Shown one piece after another: positions 11,560-22,915 of a DNA stretch of 64,000 nucleotides. The notes below the pieces were generated by a model. It saw only the letters and a list, made by a program, of their open reading frames with translations, was not told the origin of the DNA and made no database searches. The translations under genes and the position numbers were made by a program. The stretch comes from Rehmannia glutinosa (Eukaryota; Streptophyta; Magnoliopsida; Lamiales; Orobanchaceae): NCBI GenBank assembly GCA_016081115.2, contig JABTTQ020003021.1, forward strand, positions 62,001-126,000, given 5' to 3'. Every line of letters starts with the position of its first letter. Position 1 is the first letter of the stretch.

Positions 11560-12760
11560 TTACACCATCTCATACATCCCCAATGACTAGCTCTGGTGGA
11601 TGGTCTCTTAGCCATCTCACATCAGGTTGAAGTAAGTTAGCTGGGTTCAGTCTTCTAGCAGTTGTGTTATCTTGAGCACCTCTCTCATCATCACTTAGTT
11701 GCAGATTGTCCAGCTGTCTTTGAGATTCAGCTATCTCATCTTCACCTTGATTAAATATTCCAGCTTCAGCTTCAACATAGGGACTCTTCTGCACAGTTGG
11801 TTGATTCAGCTTATCAGCTAACTCTTCAAGATCTTCTCCATTTACATTAGGTTCATCAAACACTACATGGATGGATTCTTCTGTGACCATGGTCCTTTTG
11901 TTCAACACTCTATAGGCTTTACTTTAAGCTGAGTATCCCAAGAAGATACCTTCATCAACTTTGGCATCAAAAACCTTTAGATTATCTTTCCCATTGTTGT
12001 GGATGAAGCATTTACATCCAAATATTTTAAAGTACCCAACATTTGGCTTTCTCCCTGTCCAAATTTTATAGGGAGTCTTTGTCAGATGTGTATTTATCAT
12101 GCATCTATTTTGAGTATAGCATGCAGTATTGATGGCTTCAACCCAAAATCTTTTGGGTAACCCTGCTTCAGCTAACATGGCCTTGTTGCTTCCTTGAGAG
12201 TTCTATTCCTTCTTTCTGCAACTCCATTCTGCTGTGGAGTCCTTGCCGCAGATAATTCGTGAGCAATACCATTTTCAACACAATACTGAGTTATTATTCC
12301 ATTGACAAACTCAGTTCCTCTATCAGATCTTATCTTTATAATGGTTTGACTTTTCTGATTTTGAACTCTTTTCATCAGTTGAGGTAATTTCTGCAAGGTT
12401 TCCTCCTTTTTACACATGAAGATTGTCTGTGTATATCTTTAATAATCATCCACCACTACTAGAGTATATTTCTTTCCACTTATGCTGGCTGGCTCAACTG
12501 GACCAAATAGATCCATATGCAACAGATGCAATATCCTTGTTGAAGATGGACTTGACTTTTCTTTGAATGATGATTTGATTTGTTTACCCATCTGGCATGC
12601 ATCACAAATACTTTCCTTCTTGTAATCGAAAGTCTGAAGTCCTTCTACAAGATTACTTCTTGCAAGCTTGTTAATTGTCTTGAAATTCAGCGACTCGACT
12701 TCTTGTGCCACTGACCAACTTGATTCGATCATTTGTACTTTTTGCTAGCAGAGACAAGTG
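11560..12760 (-). pseudogene. Element A integrase
   Basis: The zinc-binding end is visible as CDACQMGKQIKSSFKEK (GAG-pre-integrase). The rve core shows LHMDLFGPVEP (first Asp), KIRSDRGTEFVNG (second Asp) and QQNGVAERRNRTLKEA (catalytic Glu), then IFGCKCFIHN and the copia-type linker ESIHVVFDEPNVNGE. The core is split by frameshifts near 12440 and 12175. Position before the reverse transcriptase is diagnostic of Ty1/copia. Integration gives 5-bp duplications, as seen around the element. Confidence 0.9.
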
Positions 12761-12929
12761 CTTGGTGTGATTGACGATCTACCACATACATGTTTTTAGT
12801 ATGGATCCTTGCAACACCACTTCATTTGATTGATGCCTACGATTTGGCATACTCCCATCTTGAATCCAACATTGTAGCCCTTGTCACGAGTTGGCCGATG
12901 CTTAATGATTGAAGTTGAGGCCTTCAACG

Positions 12930-13145
12930 TATGCAACATCTGTGATTTCTAATCCATTTTTCCTGATGGATCCAGTGCCTCTAATTTCCCTGGAGCTTCA
13001 TTTCCTCCAAATATGACTTTTGCACCTCTAATCTCCTTGAATTTTGACAGATTTTTCTTGTTTCCTGTCATGTGTCTGGAACAACCACTATCCATGTACC
13101 AGGTTCCTTGGCACTCAGCTGTTCTTTGAACCTGCAATCAAGGAA
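12930..13145 (-). pseudogene. Element A aspartic protease
   Basis: The segment WYMDSGCSRHMTGNKKN carries the DSG catalytic triad at about 13095, followed by AKVIFGGNEAPGK. This is the protease that cleaves the Gag-Pol precursor. The downstream part shifts frame toward the integrase. Confidence 0.85.
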
Positions 13146-13259
13146 ATTAATTTTTAAGTACCCATACTTGCCTGGGTCCTGAGGGGTTAGTGTTGTAAGA
13201 TGATCCAACCAACCTATAGCCAAATGATTTGACTCTAAGGGGTTGCCATCTATCTCGTT

Positions 13260-15176
13260 CCATAATCATAATTCACTTTGGCAAATTGATTGGGGCTTTA
13301 GGTTCATACAACTGTCTCTTTTGTCGTATGCTGTGTGTGTGTTTTAGCAATTTCCTTCTTTGGGTAATTGTGATATCTCTCCGAGTGTAGTGCTTGGGTG
13401 CATATGTGAGTGATAATAGCTTTGTTGCCTTTGGAATGACCTTTTCTTTGTTCAGGCCTTTGCCATTTGGCTTGTATTCCATAGGTCTTTCTTTGATATT
13501 TCACAATATTCCAATCATCTTGACTTGGGTAGTTTCTACCATTCCGTCATATTTGTTCCTTTTATAGAACTTGGGGCTTTTGGTAGCTCTGTTTCTTCTG
13601 AGTACTTCTGTTTGGAGTTTGAGGAACTCTCTTTGGATTTCTTCTCACTGCTCCTCTCAAAGATACTCAACTGGTTGTTTTCCTTTTCTTTTATATCCAA
13701 GGCCAGTTTGTTTGTGATTGTGCTTTGGAATAGCTGTGTGTGCAATATTTGGTGTCTGGGTTTTTGAGATGCTTCATTTCTTGAAGATCCCTTTTCCAAG
13801 ATCACTCTTGGAGTTTGACTATGCACAAAGGAATTAAATCCTATACATGTCTTGTCTCCATATTCTTTTTGGCTCATGATAAGATCATCCAGTGATTTAG
13901 ATGCCTTTGTGAATAAAGCAATCACATTTTTGAGTTCATTTTCTCTTTTTTCTATAGCAGCTATCTCTGCTGTTAATTTAGCATTTTCAGCCTTCAACTT
14001 TTTGTTCTCATCAGCTATGTGACTTAGAGTACTCAGCTCCTTAGTCAGATGTGAGCTTTGGCTCTTGAGCTGGCTGTTTTCCTCATTTAATAGTGAGTGT
14101 GAGGATTTAATGTGCTCAAAGTCTTTCATCATTTTGCCTAATGAATCATAAAGATCAGTGGGTGATGAAGTGTGTGTCACAGTCACTATCACTAGAATCT
14201 GAATGAGATGAGTTAGAATGTACCTCATCTTCTTGGTCAGGTTGATCTTGTTCCTTAGCCATTAGACATATTAAGGCTTCTTCTTCAGAGTCACTTGAGT
14301 AGTCAGCTTCACTACTCTCTGAGTCTGCTGCTTCTTTTGACTTTGGTCAGATGTATAGATCTCGTGCCCAACATTTCTCTTTTCTTTTTTTCTTGCCTTC
14401 TTTCTCTCAAGACTTTTCTTTCTTCTTCATTCCTGTATTTATTGACTACAGGATATTGACATTCAATGGCAAAGTGTCCTAGTTGTCTGCAATTCCAACA
14501 CAAGTTCTCAACTTTTTGGTCAGCTCTTTCATTTCTTGGGTTGTCAGCTCTTTGATATTCGACCTTTTGATGCTCAGCTCTCTTTGGTGGCCTATCTTCC
14601 CTTAACTTGGAGGGAGTTGAATGTCTTCTGGAGGATTCACCTTTGTTTCTTTTGTAGTTCTTGTTGAAGAACTTGTTGAATCTTTTAACCATCAAGGAAA
14701 TCTCTTCCTAGTCAATAACTTCTTTGGTCTCGACTCTCTCGACAATGAGTCGGTGTTTTCTCTTCCCCTTCTCGACAATGAGTGGATGTTTTTGATTTGT
14801 TTTGGGCACAACTATCTCCTCTTGATCTTTTCTTTACCATTTTTCAAACAAATAGGCTTTGAAGTCCGAGAATAGTTCATGATTGGATGTTTTTGATAGG
14901 TCCATCGAGTGCCTTAGAGCCATGGTCTTCATTTCCCACTACCGGTTTGGGAGGCTCCTCAAAGATCTTCATACACATCTCCTTTTGTGTGTATTTTTCC
15001 CAAATGCTTTGAGAGCTCATTTGTAATTTGTTCACCTTCATTATTTGTAGTAGCCCATCCTATATCACTATCCACATTTCATCATGTAAAGGTGATAGAT
15101 GAGCATGCATACGTATTTTCCAGTCATCAAATTCTTTAATGGTGAACATAAGAATGCGTGTCAAATTTCCTTCCAT
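13260..15176 (-). pseudogene. Element A gag, internally deleted
   Basis: Start ATG at 15176 gives MEGNLTRILMFTIKEFDDWK, matching MEANLTRI in B and C. A stop replaces the residue before DGP (B has IVIEDGP) at about 15070. Compared with B and C, roughly 300 bp of the capsid part is missing around 15050. The nucleocapsid knuckle is CWNCRQLGHFAIEC (about 14510-14470), flanked by basic residues. A long coiled coil follows (14130-13900, rich in LKxENxKL), then a Lys/Ser-rich tail (13760-13540). Gag builds the virus-like particle and binds RNA. The Gag-Pol boundary is not obvious; the region appears to run on to the protease. Confidence 0.85.
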
Positions 15177-15291
15177 GATAATAACTGTGCTGTTAAAAAA
15201 AATGCCTTTTGAAAGAACAAGTGTCAAAAACTTCTTTGAAAACTTGGAGATCTAGTTCAGTAACCAGTGCGGAAGACTCAATGAACCAACC

Positions 15292-15303
15292 GCTCTGATA
15301 CCA
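15292..15303 (-). other. Element A primer binding site (tRNA-iMet)
   Basis: Minus strand TGGTATCAGAGC, complementary to the 3' end of plant initiator methionine tRNA, two bases inside the 5' LTR. It is a perfect 12-base match to the motif usual in plant copia elements. Confidence 0.95.
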
Positions 15304-15305
15304 CT

Positions 15306-16870
15306 TGTAGGTCCCCAGGGGTGTGAGTAAGGTTTAGAAGGGGGGTTGAATAAACCTTACCAACTTTTCGATTTAGTCCTTTTTAAATTAGTTCAGAGTT
15401 AATTTCACAGTTATGTCATGGATGGACAACTAAGTTAGTTAACCAGCAGAGTTAGCCACTCAACAGACTCAACTGAGTTGTTGAAAGAATAACTCAGCTG
15501 TTTAGTCTAATACTTAACTCGACTGTGATGAGATTTTCAGCGGAAGAATTAACACCCTTGAATTTTGGTTTAAAAGTGTTTTAACACTTGGTTTTAGCTC
15601 TTTGTTAAATATCAATTGGATAGCAAATTATCAGCAGATATTAAATAATATGCAGTAAGTAAATGCTGAAATGTAAATGACACAATAAATTTTATAGAGG
15701 TTCGAAGATGGGGTAATTCTTCTAATCCTCTCTTCTCCAACTCTGAAGGAATCCACTAAGTATTGATCAGTACAAAGTGGTTATCGGTCCAGGATGCAAG
15801 TCTTGATCACACACGGTGACTTGATCCTTTAGGACTCGTCTGGACGGGGTGCCTTGGTCACACAGTGGCTTCTCGTCCGACTCGAACTTCTTCTTCCGCA
15901 GGCATTTGCCTTGCTACTCTCTGACTCACTTGCTCAAGCTTCTTGGATTTGATCGAAGCCCTCCAATAACTTGAGACTGGTTTGACCTTGAACCTTTCTA
16001 CAGTCCTCCTTGGAATGTAGACCCTTTTTGATTCTCAAAAGTTTCCTCTTCAACAGTTTGAAGTTGTCTTTCCTTCACAGCTTGGTGTTGGATTGATTTC
16101 CTTCGAAGTTTAGGCTTGAGGATTTAGCTTGAATAACTTGAGAATATTTTTGTAGGTTACAACTTGAATAATAGCTTGAGTGTTCGTGGTTCGGAGTAAC
16201 CTTTTCTCAAATTGATTCATCGACCTTTTATAGTGCTCTTTTGAAAATTTGCCCGTCGAAGAGATAAGCTAATTTTCAAAAGACACTTGTGGTCGTTGGC
16301 TTGTCTTGTTGCGAGTCATTGATCTTGACATTTTCGTGTTAAATGAACATTGACATTTTTTAGTCGACACAAGGTGCGATGTCTTCCCATTGGTTTATTC
16401 TTTTTGCACGCTTCAGGATCGAGCACTTTAAGACATGGCGGCATGGAAGTATTACTTGTTTAGGTAATGTTCTTGACGTACAACGGATTCTTTTCGATTT
16501 GTCTTGACTTGATTGCCTTTCCTTAACTTCCCCAGGTGACTTGAGTCAACTCCCAATCGTTGGGTGACTCATCATCACTTTAACTTGAGACTTGGCTATC
16601 TTAAGTTGACTTGACTTACACTTCACACGGTACAGTATCATAGTTGCTACTCCTTGATCGAGTTCTTGTCTTCTTTTCCTTGCTATACTGTTTCTTCGTG
16701 AGTCTTCAACCAGTCTTGATTGACTTCTTGTTTGTCCGGGCGTGGTGACTTGACTCGGCTAAGATGCCCTATCTATTTCCATACAAATTACAAAGAAAAT
16801 GGGGTGCCAACTTTCTAGTCTAAGTTTTACATGGCATTCATCAAAATCTAAACAATAAATTTTCCCAACA
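15306..16870 (-). repeat. Element A 5' LTR
   Basis: 1565 bp, plus-strand ends TGTAGGTCCC and TTTCCCAACA. It should drive minus-strand transcription of A: CTTTTATA at 16225-16232 is TATAAAAG on the minus strand. Differences from the 3' LTR cluster in CAG/CTG-like words and small indels. Confidence 0.95.
16225..16232 (-). promoter_or_regulatory. TATA box of element A 5' LTR
   Basis: TATAAAAG on the minus strand, in the same relative place as in the LTRs of B (28746, 41260) and C (42675, 55103). Conservation across six LTRs supports it as the genomic RNA promoter. Confidence 0.7.
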
Positions 16871-18640
16871 CCCTATTTCAAAAAATTGCATTTTTAGCCC
16901 ATATGTGATTTTGTTGTTAAGGACTCGTTTCAAGTCCGATTTTATGAAATTTGGACTAAGGGTCCAAAATATTACTAAACATAAGTCCATAATATTTTAG
17001 GGGCGATTAATACGTACAAAATTTTAAAAATTATAGTGGGGTCCCGTAAGTTTTAAAATTCTCATCTTAGTGTCTAATTAGTCTTTTATTGCATTTATTT
17101 GACCCGAAAGGTCTCCATTTTTTTTGTTACTGGTAATGTAACATTCACAATGTTTTAGGGTTCGGATTTTGAATTTTCCAGAGGGGTCCTTCATAGATTT
17201 GTCATTTACGATTTTGGCCCTATATTTTGCAATAATTACAAAAATAGCCCAATTTCAAATTTTTCTATTGGGTCACAAATCCAGAATATATAAACATGTA
17301 AAAATATATATTTGTATATTTCTAAGCTATTTTTGGACATGCATAGTAATAAGGCACCTTAAAGCATAATAAAGAGCAATTTTTGACTATTTATTATTAT
17401 TGCAAGTAAAATCATAATATATATCTTTTTTGTAAATTTTTGAATAAAATACTGAAAATTTATTAAAAAAATTGAACATAATACTAAATTATTTTGGTTT
17501 TATGCATAATAAAAATGAGATAGTTGTGGAATAGTTTTTCACCTCTTTCATGTTTTGGTAGTGGATGATCTAGGTGATTTTCTTCCTTAGAATACTTCCT
17601 CAAAGGTCCCAAAGCTTCTTAGGGAAGCCCCTAGGTTGGAAGTTTGGTGTCAAAAAGGGTGGATTTTGGAAGTAAAAGAAAAAAAAAAGTGAATACTAAC
17701 ACACAAGAGGTCCTTACTTTTGATCCTGGCTTCTTGGGGCTCTTTTATCCAACAACTCCAAGCTTCTTACTACAAAAATTTCGGCTCCCCACTTTAGTTC
17801 TACAAGAAGTGGAATTTTTCAAGTTAAAAGTTGGAGAAGAAGATCTTGAATTTTAGGAAAGAAAATGATATGAAGAGGAAGAATTTTTACCTATTTTTCT
17901 TCCCAATTTTTCGTCCCTCTTGTGGTGGAAAACGAGTTATTCTTTTTTTTTTTTTTTTGTAAGATGTTCAAGTGAAGTGATAATGGATGAATGAAATTTG
18001 GTTTCGTATAAGATTGAGTCTCCTCCTCCAAAAATCACCCTATGGCCGCCCCCCTCTCTACCAACACACTCAAGAGTATTTTTTTTAGGCTTGTGTTTTG
18101 GTAGCTCATGCTTGCCTTGGTAGAAGCAAGACTTGTTGGAATGGATGAAGGCTTGCATGTTTAAGTGAATAATCAAAAGGAAAAAGACAAGGCTTGTTTC
18201 TTCTACTCTCCCCTCCTTGGTCGCCCACTTCATCATCTATCCATCCAATTTTTCTTTTTTTTTTTTTTTTTTGTATTTTGGTGATAATTAAGTCCACTTA
18301 TCTACCTTTAGTCCTCCTTATCAACCCTTTATAACTTAGTCTTCTTATAAGTCAATTTTTCTTATTTCTAGCTCTTATGATAAGTAATTTTAAGTCTCTA
18401 TAATTGGGTTTAATAAAATGCTAGTGTATGAGTTAATAAAATTATAAACAAAGGGATAATTAGTAATTAGCAATTAGTAAGTTAAAGAAGATAAAATAAA
18501 ATAAAATTTTTAGTAACTAGATATTAAAAAATTCGAAACTAAGGGCCACATTTATTAATAACAATATTGTGACACTAGTCATGTAGTACATCATCCGGAA
18601 ATGTTACAAGTTCGAGCTAAATAAAAATTGGGGCCTCACA
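16871..18640 (-). repeat. Chromovirus G 3' LTR, proximal (U3-R) half
   Basis: It begins (minus) TGTGAGGCCCC right after the purine tract at 18641. Poly-T runs at 17940-17960 and 18248-18272 are poly-A on the sense strand. No gene; the short frames here are incidental. Joined to 1234-2981 across element A it forms one LTR of about 3.5 kb. Confidence 0.7.
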
Positions 18641-18657
18641 TCCTCTCCTCCTTAAAA
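18641..18657 (-). other. Chromovirus G polypurine tract
   Basis: Minus strand TTTTAAGGAGGAGAGGA directly precedes the LTR start TGTGAGG, the expected plus-strand primer position. Confidence 0.75.
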
Positions 18658-19587
18658 GAATTTGGTCCTCAAATTCCTCTTAGAATAGTTCCGGATACTA
18701 TTTTCTCATATCCTCCTACATTTCCCAAGTGGCATCCTCGTCTCGATTGTGTGCTTGCCATACGACTTTGACCATTGGAATCTCTCTCTTTCTCGTTGTT
18801 GTACTTGTCTATCAATGATCGCATGGGCTTTTTGGTGTATGATAGATTCTCCATTATTGGAGGGATTTCTTAAGTGATAACGTGTTCGGGGTCGGGTTGG
18901 TACTTCCTCAGTCTGGAGACGTGGAACACATCATGCATTCCGTGCAATAGGAGGCTAAAGTTCCAATTGATATGCTAGGTTTCGATCCTTTTGACAATCT
19001 TATACGAACAATGTATCTCGGACTTAATTTTTCTCCTTTCTTTGAATGGATTAGTCTTCTCCATGGCAAGAGTCCGAGGAATACTTGATCTCAACTTCAA
19101 ACTCCAAGTCCTTTCTCTTCAGTACGCATAGTTCTACGCCGCCTCCGAGTACATCCAGAATCCTTTCTTTTATTATTCGACTTTATCTACGATCTCTTGT
19201 ATCGGATCTACTATTGGAAATAGTTATTGGGGTTTCCTTTCTCTTTTTGGGGTCCACTTTGGTCATCGATCTCCCATTGTAATGGGGATATGCACTTTCG
19301 CCCATATAGCGCTTCATAAAGTGACATCCCTATCATTGCTTGATAGTTGTTATTGTAGGCGAATTCCGCTAATGGCAAATGAGAATCCCAACTTCCCTAA
19401 AAATATAGCGTACAAGCTCTCAACATATCCTCGAGGGTTTTAATTGTACGCTCTGACTGTCTATCATTTTTGGATGGGCGGGTGTACTAAAGCTTAGCGT
19501 TGTCCCCACTTCAGCGTGCAAACACTTCCAGAATCTCGAGACAAATCTCGGATATCCAGAAACAATGTCGGTTGGTACTCCACGCAG
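18658..19587 (-). pseudogene. Chromovirus G integrase C-terminus and chromodomain
   Basis: Minus-strand frames near 18780-18670 give MVKVVWQAHNRDEDATWE, then RKYYPELF-like and FEDQ residues, the signature end of plant chromovirus integrases. In the family this module recognises modified histone tails and directs insertion into heterochromatin. Multiple frameshifts and stops break it. The rest of the segment is degraded integrase. Confidence 0.75.
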
Positions 19588-20212
19588 TCATATAATCTCT
19601 CGGATATAAGTATATGCTAGTTTCTGTAAGCTACCCGTCTTCTTGATCGGGAAGAAATTGGCTAATTTGGTGAGTCTGTCCACCACAACCCATATGATAT
19701 CATACCCTCCTCTAGTTCTCGGCAAATCCGTTACAAAGTCTATCGTGATAAACTCCCATTTCCATTCGAGAACTTGCAACGACTGTAGTAACCCTAACGG
19801 TCGTTGGTGTTTGGCCTTGACTCCTTGGCTTGACTCCTTGGCAGGCCAGATACCTCGCCACATATTCTTCTACCTGATTCTTCATATTTACCCACCAAAA
19901 ATATTGTTTCAAATCCTTGTACATCTTATTACCGTCGGGATGTATTGTGTACTTTGAACGATGTGTTTCTCCCAAAATCTTGTTCCTCAACACCTCATTG
20001 CTTTGTACACACACCCGGTTCTTAAACCTTAAGATCTCATCTTCTGTTATGGAGAATTCTGGACGTTCTCCTTTTTGAACTTTTTCCATAAGTTCACTGA
20101 ATTTCGGGTCTCCTTCCTGTGCTGCTTTAATCTCATCTAGAAACTCAGGCCTTATGGAGATATTAGCGCAAAATATTTGAGTGACCATTCTAATTGGATT
20201 CCATGTGCTCAA
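19588..20212 (-). pseudogene. Chromovirus G integrase core
   Basis: The zinc-binding module reads ETHRSKYTIHPDGNKMYKDL with the Cys pair degraded to ARYLACQGVK. The catalytic core begins WEFITIDFVTDLPRT (first Asp) and DIIWVVVDRLTKLANFFPI (second Asp region). It is split into two overlapping frames, so a frameshift lies near 19800. The catalytic Glu region is lost to decay. Confidence 0.85.
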
Positions 20213-20800
20213 CTCTTCTAGGGATTTCCATTCCCTAAAAATTAGTCTAGCTATACTGGTCTTTCTACTTAAGGCATCTGCTACTACAGTTGCCTTCCCA
20301 GGGTGGTACTAGATATCGAATTGATAATCTTCAATGAGTTCTGTCCACTGTCTCTGCTCAAATTGAGATCCTTCTGGAAGAACAAATACTTCAAACTTTT
20401 ATGGTCCTTGAAAATGGTAAACATTGCTCCGTATAGGTAGTGTCAACACTTCTTCAATGCGAACACTATCGCCGCCAGTTCTAGATCATGCGTCGGGTAG
20501 TTTGCCTCATATGATTTGAGTTTTAGCGAGGCATAAGCGATTACCCATCCCTCTTTGAGTATGGTTCCTAGTCCTTCCTTCGAGGCGTCACTATAGATGA
20601 CAAATACTTCACTTCCACTCGGAAGAGCTAGACGGAGGCGATGGTGAGTCGTTTCTTGATTCTGGCGGATTCACACTTGTCATTCCATTCAAATTTGACT
20701 TGCTTCTAAGTCAATCACGAAAGTGGTCCAGCGATCTTAGAAAAATCCTTTATAAATCTCCGGTAATATCCAGCCAATCCTAAAAAGCTTCGGACTTCAG
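20213..20800 (-). pseudogene. Chromovirus G RNase H and end of RT
   Basis: Minus-strand translation gives RSFLGLAGYYRRFIKDFSKI (end of RT), then FVIYSDASKEGLGTIL and GWVIAYASLKLKSYEANYPT (RNase H with its first Asp), then DLELAAIVFALKK. A stop replaces the Trp expected before HYLYG, and a frameshift follows. These steps would remove template RNA during reverse transcription. Confidence 0.8.
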
Positions 20801-20811
20801 CCACTATTTCT

Positions 20812-21638
20812 TTTTTTTGAGGTAGAATGAAAATCATTCATTAAACAAACAGAAGAAACTTACAATTGAGTACAACATCAAATGTAAAACAATTGCAAGC
20901 CTACAGATCATAGATCTATACAGATCTAAAGCAAGCTTCAAACCTAACAGATCTAATTAATCCATAGATTCAGAACTTCGCACAAAGGCGCTGGTCAAAA
21001 CACGCACCAAAGGATTTGATCTCGTTTTTGTCACATAGTATCGGTTTAAAGGCACATCTGAGTCTTCTGAGCAACTTCCACAAATGGGACAAAACAAGCC
21101 ACTTATTGGGATAGAAAAACCACCTGACGGGGAAAATAAATAGAACACCAACACCACCTACCAAAACCACCTCCAAAACCACAACCACCACTAACACCCG
21201 AAAACACACAAAAGCACCAAACTACCTAGAAATATAACTCGAGCAAGAAAAAAAAAACTCTCCCCCTCTCGTCGCCGCCATCGCCGCTCACCACCACCTA
21301 CACCTTGAATCATGGTTGGACTACATTTTGCTCGCTTTCATGAGATTCTCCTAATCCGGATCACGAACACACATATTAAAGAGTAAAGACCAATCGGATC
21401 TACAATAAAAGGATATCTCATGGCATTTGGAACCAACGTGACCGGCGACAACGAAGTCAGTTTGGTCCCAAACCATGGCTAGCAAGAAGATTGGTGGGGA
21501 GGGAAAGGTTTTAGATGGAGAGGGAGAGAGAATGCGGCAGACGGCTGGAGTTTTTAGGTTTGGGGTTTGGGAGAGTTTTTAGAGAGAGAAAAACGGGTGG
21601 AGTTACATCTTTCTTCCATAAGTTGGGAGTCACTTCAT
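20812..21638 (-). mobile_element. Retroposed non-LTR insertion (LINE-like or processed copy)
   Basis: The 827-bp insert splits RT from RNase H. It is flanked by an exact 11-bp repeat, CCACTATTTCT at 20801-20811 and 21639-21649. On the minus strand it ends in AATGATTTTCATTCTACCTC followed by eight As, then the repeat. A 3' A tail with a target duplication of this size is the mark of L1-type retroposition. The 5' end is rich in TCTCTCTAAAAACTCTCCC, like a leader. No RT domain is present, so it is either a LINE with 5' and 3' ends but no body, or a processed copy of an unknown transcript. Confidence 0.75.
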
Positions 21639-21649
21639 CCACTATTTCT

Positions 21650-22400
21650 AGTTGTTTCCATTCAACCACGCTCTGAACCTTTGACGGATCCACTGTGATC
21701 TCATTTCCATATACTATATGGCTTAAGAATGTAACTTCCTCCAGCCAAAATTCGCGCTTGCTAAATTTGGCGGACAATTGGTGGTGTCGTAGTATCTCAA
21801 GTAGAATTTTCAAATTACGCTTGTAATCCTCTCTCGACTTGGAATACACGAGTATGTCGTCAATAAAGATTACTACAAACTGATCGAGGTAAGGTCGAAA
21901 TACTCTATGCATTAAATCCATAAATGTTGATGGGGCGTTTGTCAATACAAATGGCATCACTACAAATTCATAGTGACCATACCTAGTTTGGAATGTTGTC
22001 TTAGGTATGTCTTTGCCCTTAATCTTCAACGGATAATACCCTTGTTGTAAATCAAATTTTGAGTATATCGTGGCTCCCTGAAGTTGGTCGAATATCTCAT
22101 CGATCCACGGGAGGGGATACTTATTTTTTATGGTAATGTTGTTAAGACCGCGATAGTCTATGCATAGTCTCAATGACCCATCTTTGTTCTTGGCAAACAA
22201 CACTGGAGCTCCCCACGGAGATGTGTTTGGTCGGATAAATCCCACATCCATTAATTTCTACAATTGAGCCTTCAGCTCTTGTAGTTCCACTAGAGCTATT
22301 CTGTACGGTGTTCTTGTTACTAGCGGTGCTCCTGGTAATGTCTCGATGGTGAAGTCAATCTCCCTATCCGGAGGCAGTGTAGTGAGTTCTTAATACATCT
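21650..22400 (-). pseudogene. Chromovirus G reverse transcriptase
   Basis: The longest intact Ty3-type piece. In order: FIRPNTSPWGAPVLFAKNKD, LRLCIDYRGLNNITIKNKYP, STFMDLMHRVFRPYLDQF, and catalytic VVIFIDDILVYSKS. Upstream degraded frames hold PPDREIDFTIETLPGAP. It runs into the retroposed insertion at its C-terminal side, where WKQLEIV joins foreign sequence. The [YF]xDD motif is intact. Confidence 0.92.
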
Positions 22401-22636
22401 GGGTATTCCGACACTATAGGCACTTAATGAATCTGGATTTCATCCTTAGGTTTGTTAATTACAAATGCTAAGTACCCTTGTGCCCCATTCGAGATTGCTT
22501 TCCTAGCCTTATTGGCAGAAATGATCGGGGCTAATGGAATTCGTGCCATGCCTGATAGCTCAACTATGGGTTTTCTAGGTTTACATAACCTAACAGTTTT
22601 ATTGTGACAGTCCGTTTGTGCAAAGTATTCAGCTAA

Positions 22637-22915
22637 TTAATCCATTCCCAAAATGATATCATACTCAGATATAGGTAGTAATATCAAGTTAGCAGGAAAA
22701 CACACATCATCAATCTTTACTTCGCATGCATTATATATAACAAAAGTTAACCGGCTCACGCCCAAATGAGTCGATACCTCTAAGCAAATAGGCATGTGTT
22801 CCATACACGAATACAATTTATGAGCAAAGTGTGGTGCGACAAAGAAGTGTGATGAGCCAGGGTCAAATAAGACTTTAGCATGGTGATCAGATATCGAGAG
22901 CGTACCTTCCACCAC
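22637..22915 (-). pseudogene. Chromovirus G aspartic protease
   Basis: Contains VLFDPGSSHFFVAPHF near its start and YDIILGMD at its end, the flanking motifs of Ty3-type retropepsins. DPG in place of DSG/DTG is seen in many plant gypsy elements, so it is not counted as damage. The frame overlaps the gag frame at its 5' end. Confidence 0.85.

Larger units (their letters stand above)
2982..16870 (-). mobile_element. Sirevirus-like Ty1/copia element A, full length
   Basis: Two LTRs (2982-4552 and 15306-16870) bound a minus-strand element of 13,889 bp nested in the chromovirus LTR. Flanks are ACCTA (2977-2981) and CCCTA (16871-16875), a 5-bp target duplication with one mismatch. A tRNA-iMet primer site adjoins the right LTR and a purine tract adjoins the left LTR. 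Gene order is gag, protease, integrase, reverse transcriptase, RNase H, third open reading region. Copia order with an extra gene after pol, TGTTGGGAAA LTR start and AAAAAGGGGGAAAT purine tract fits the Sirevirus group. Stops and frameshifts occur in every gene. Confidence 0.92.

Noticed and set aside
15292..15303. tRNA gene
   Set aside because: Only the 12-base complement of the tRNA-iMet 3' end is present, beside an LTR; it is a primer site.
16871..18640. Host gene in the stretch right of element A
   Set aside because: The stretch is continuous with a chromovirus LTR; the short frames have no introns, domains or conserved context.
22637..22915. Inactivated protease because of DPG instead of DSG
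   Set aside because: DPG is common in plant gypsy proteases, so it is not evidence of damage by itself.
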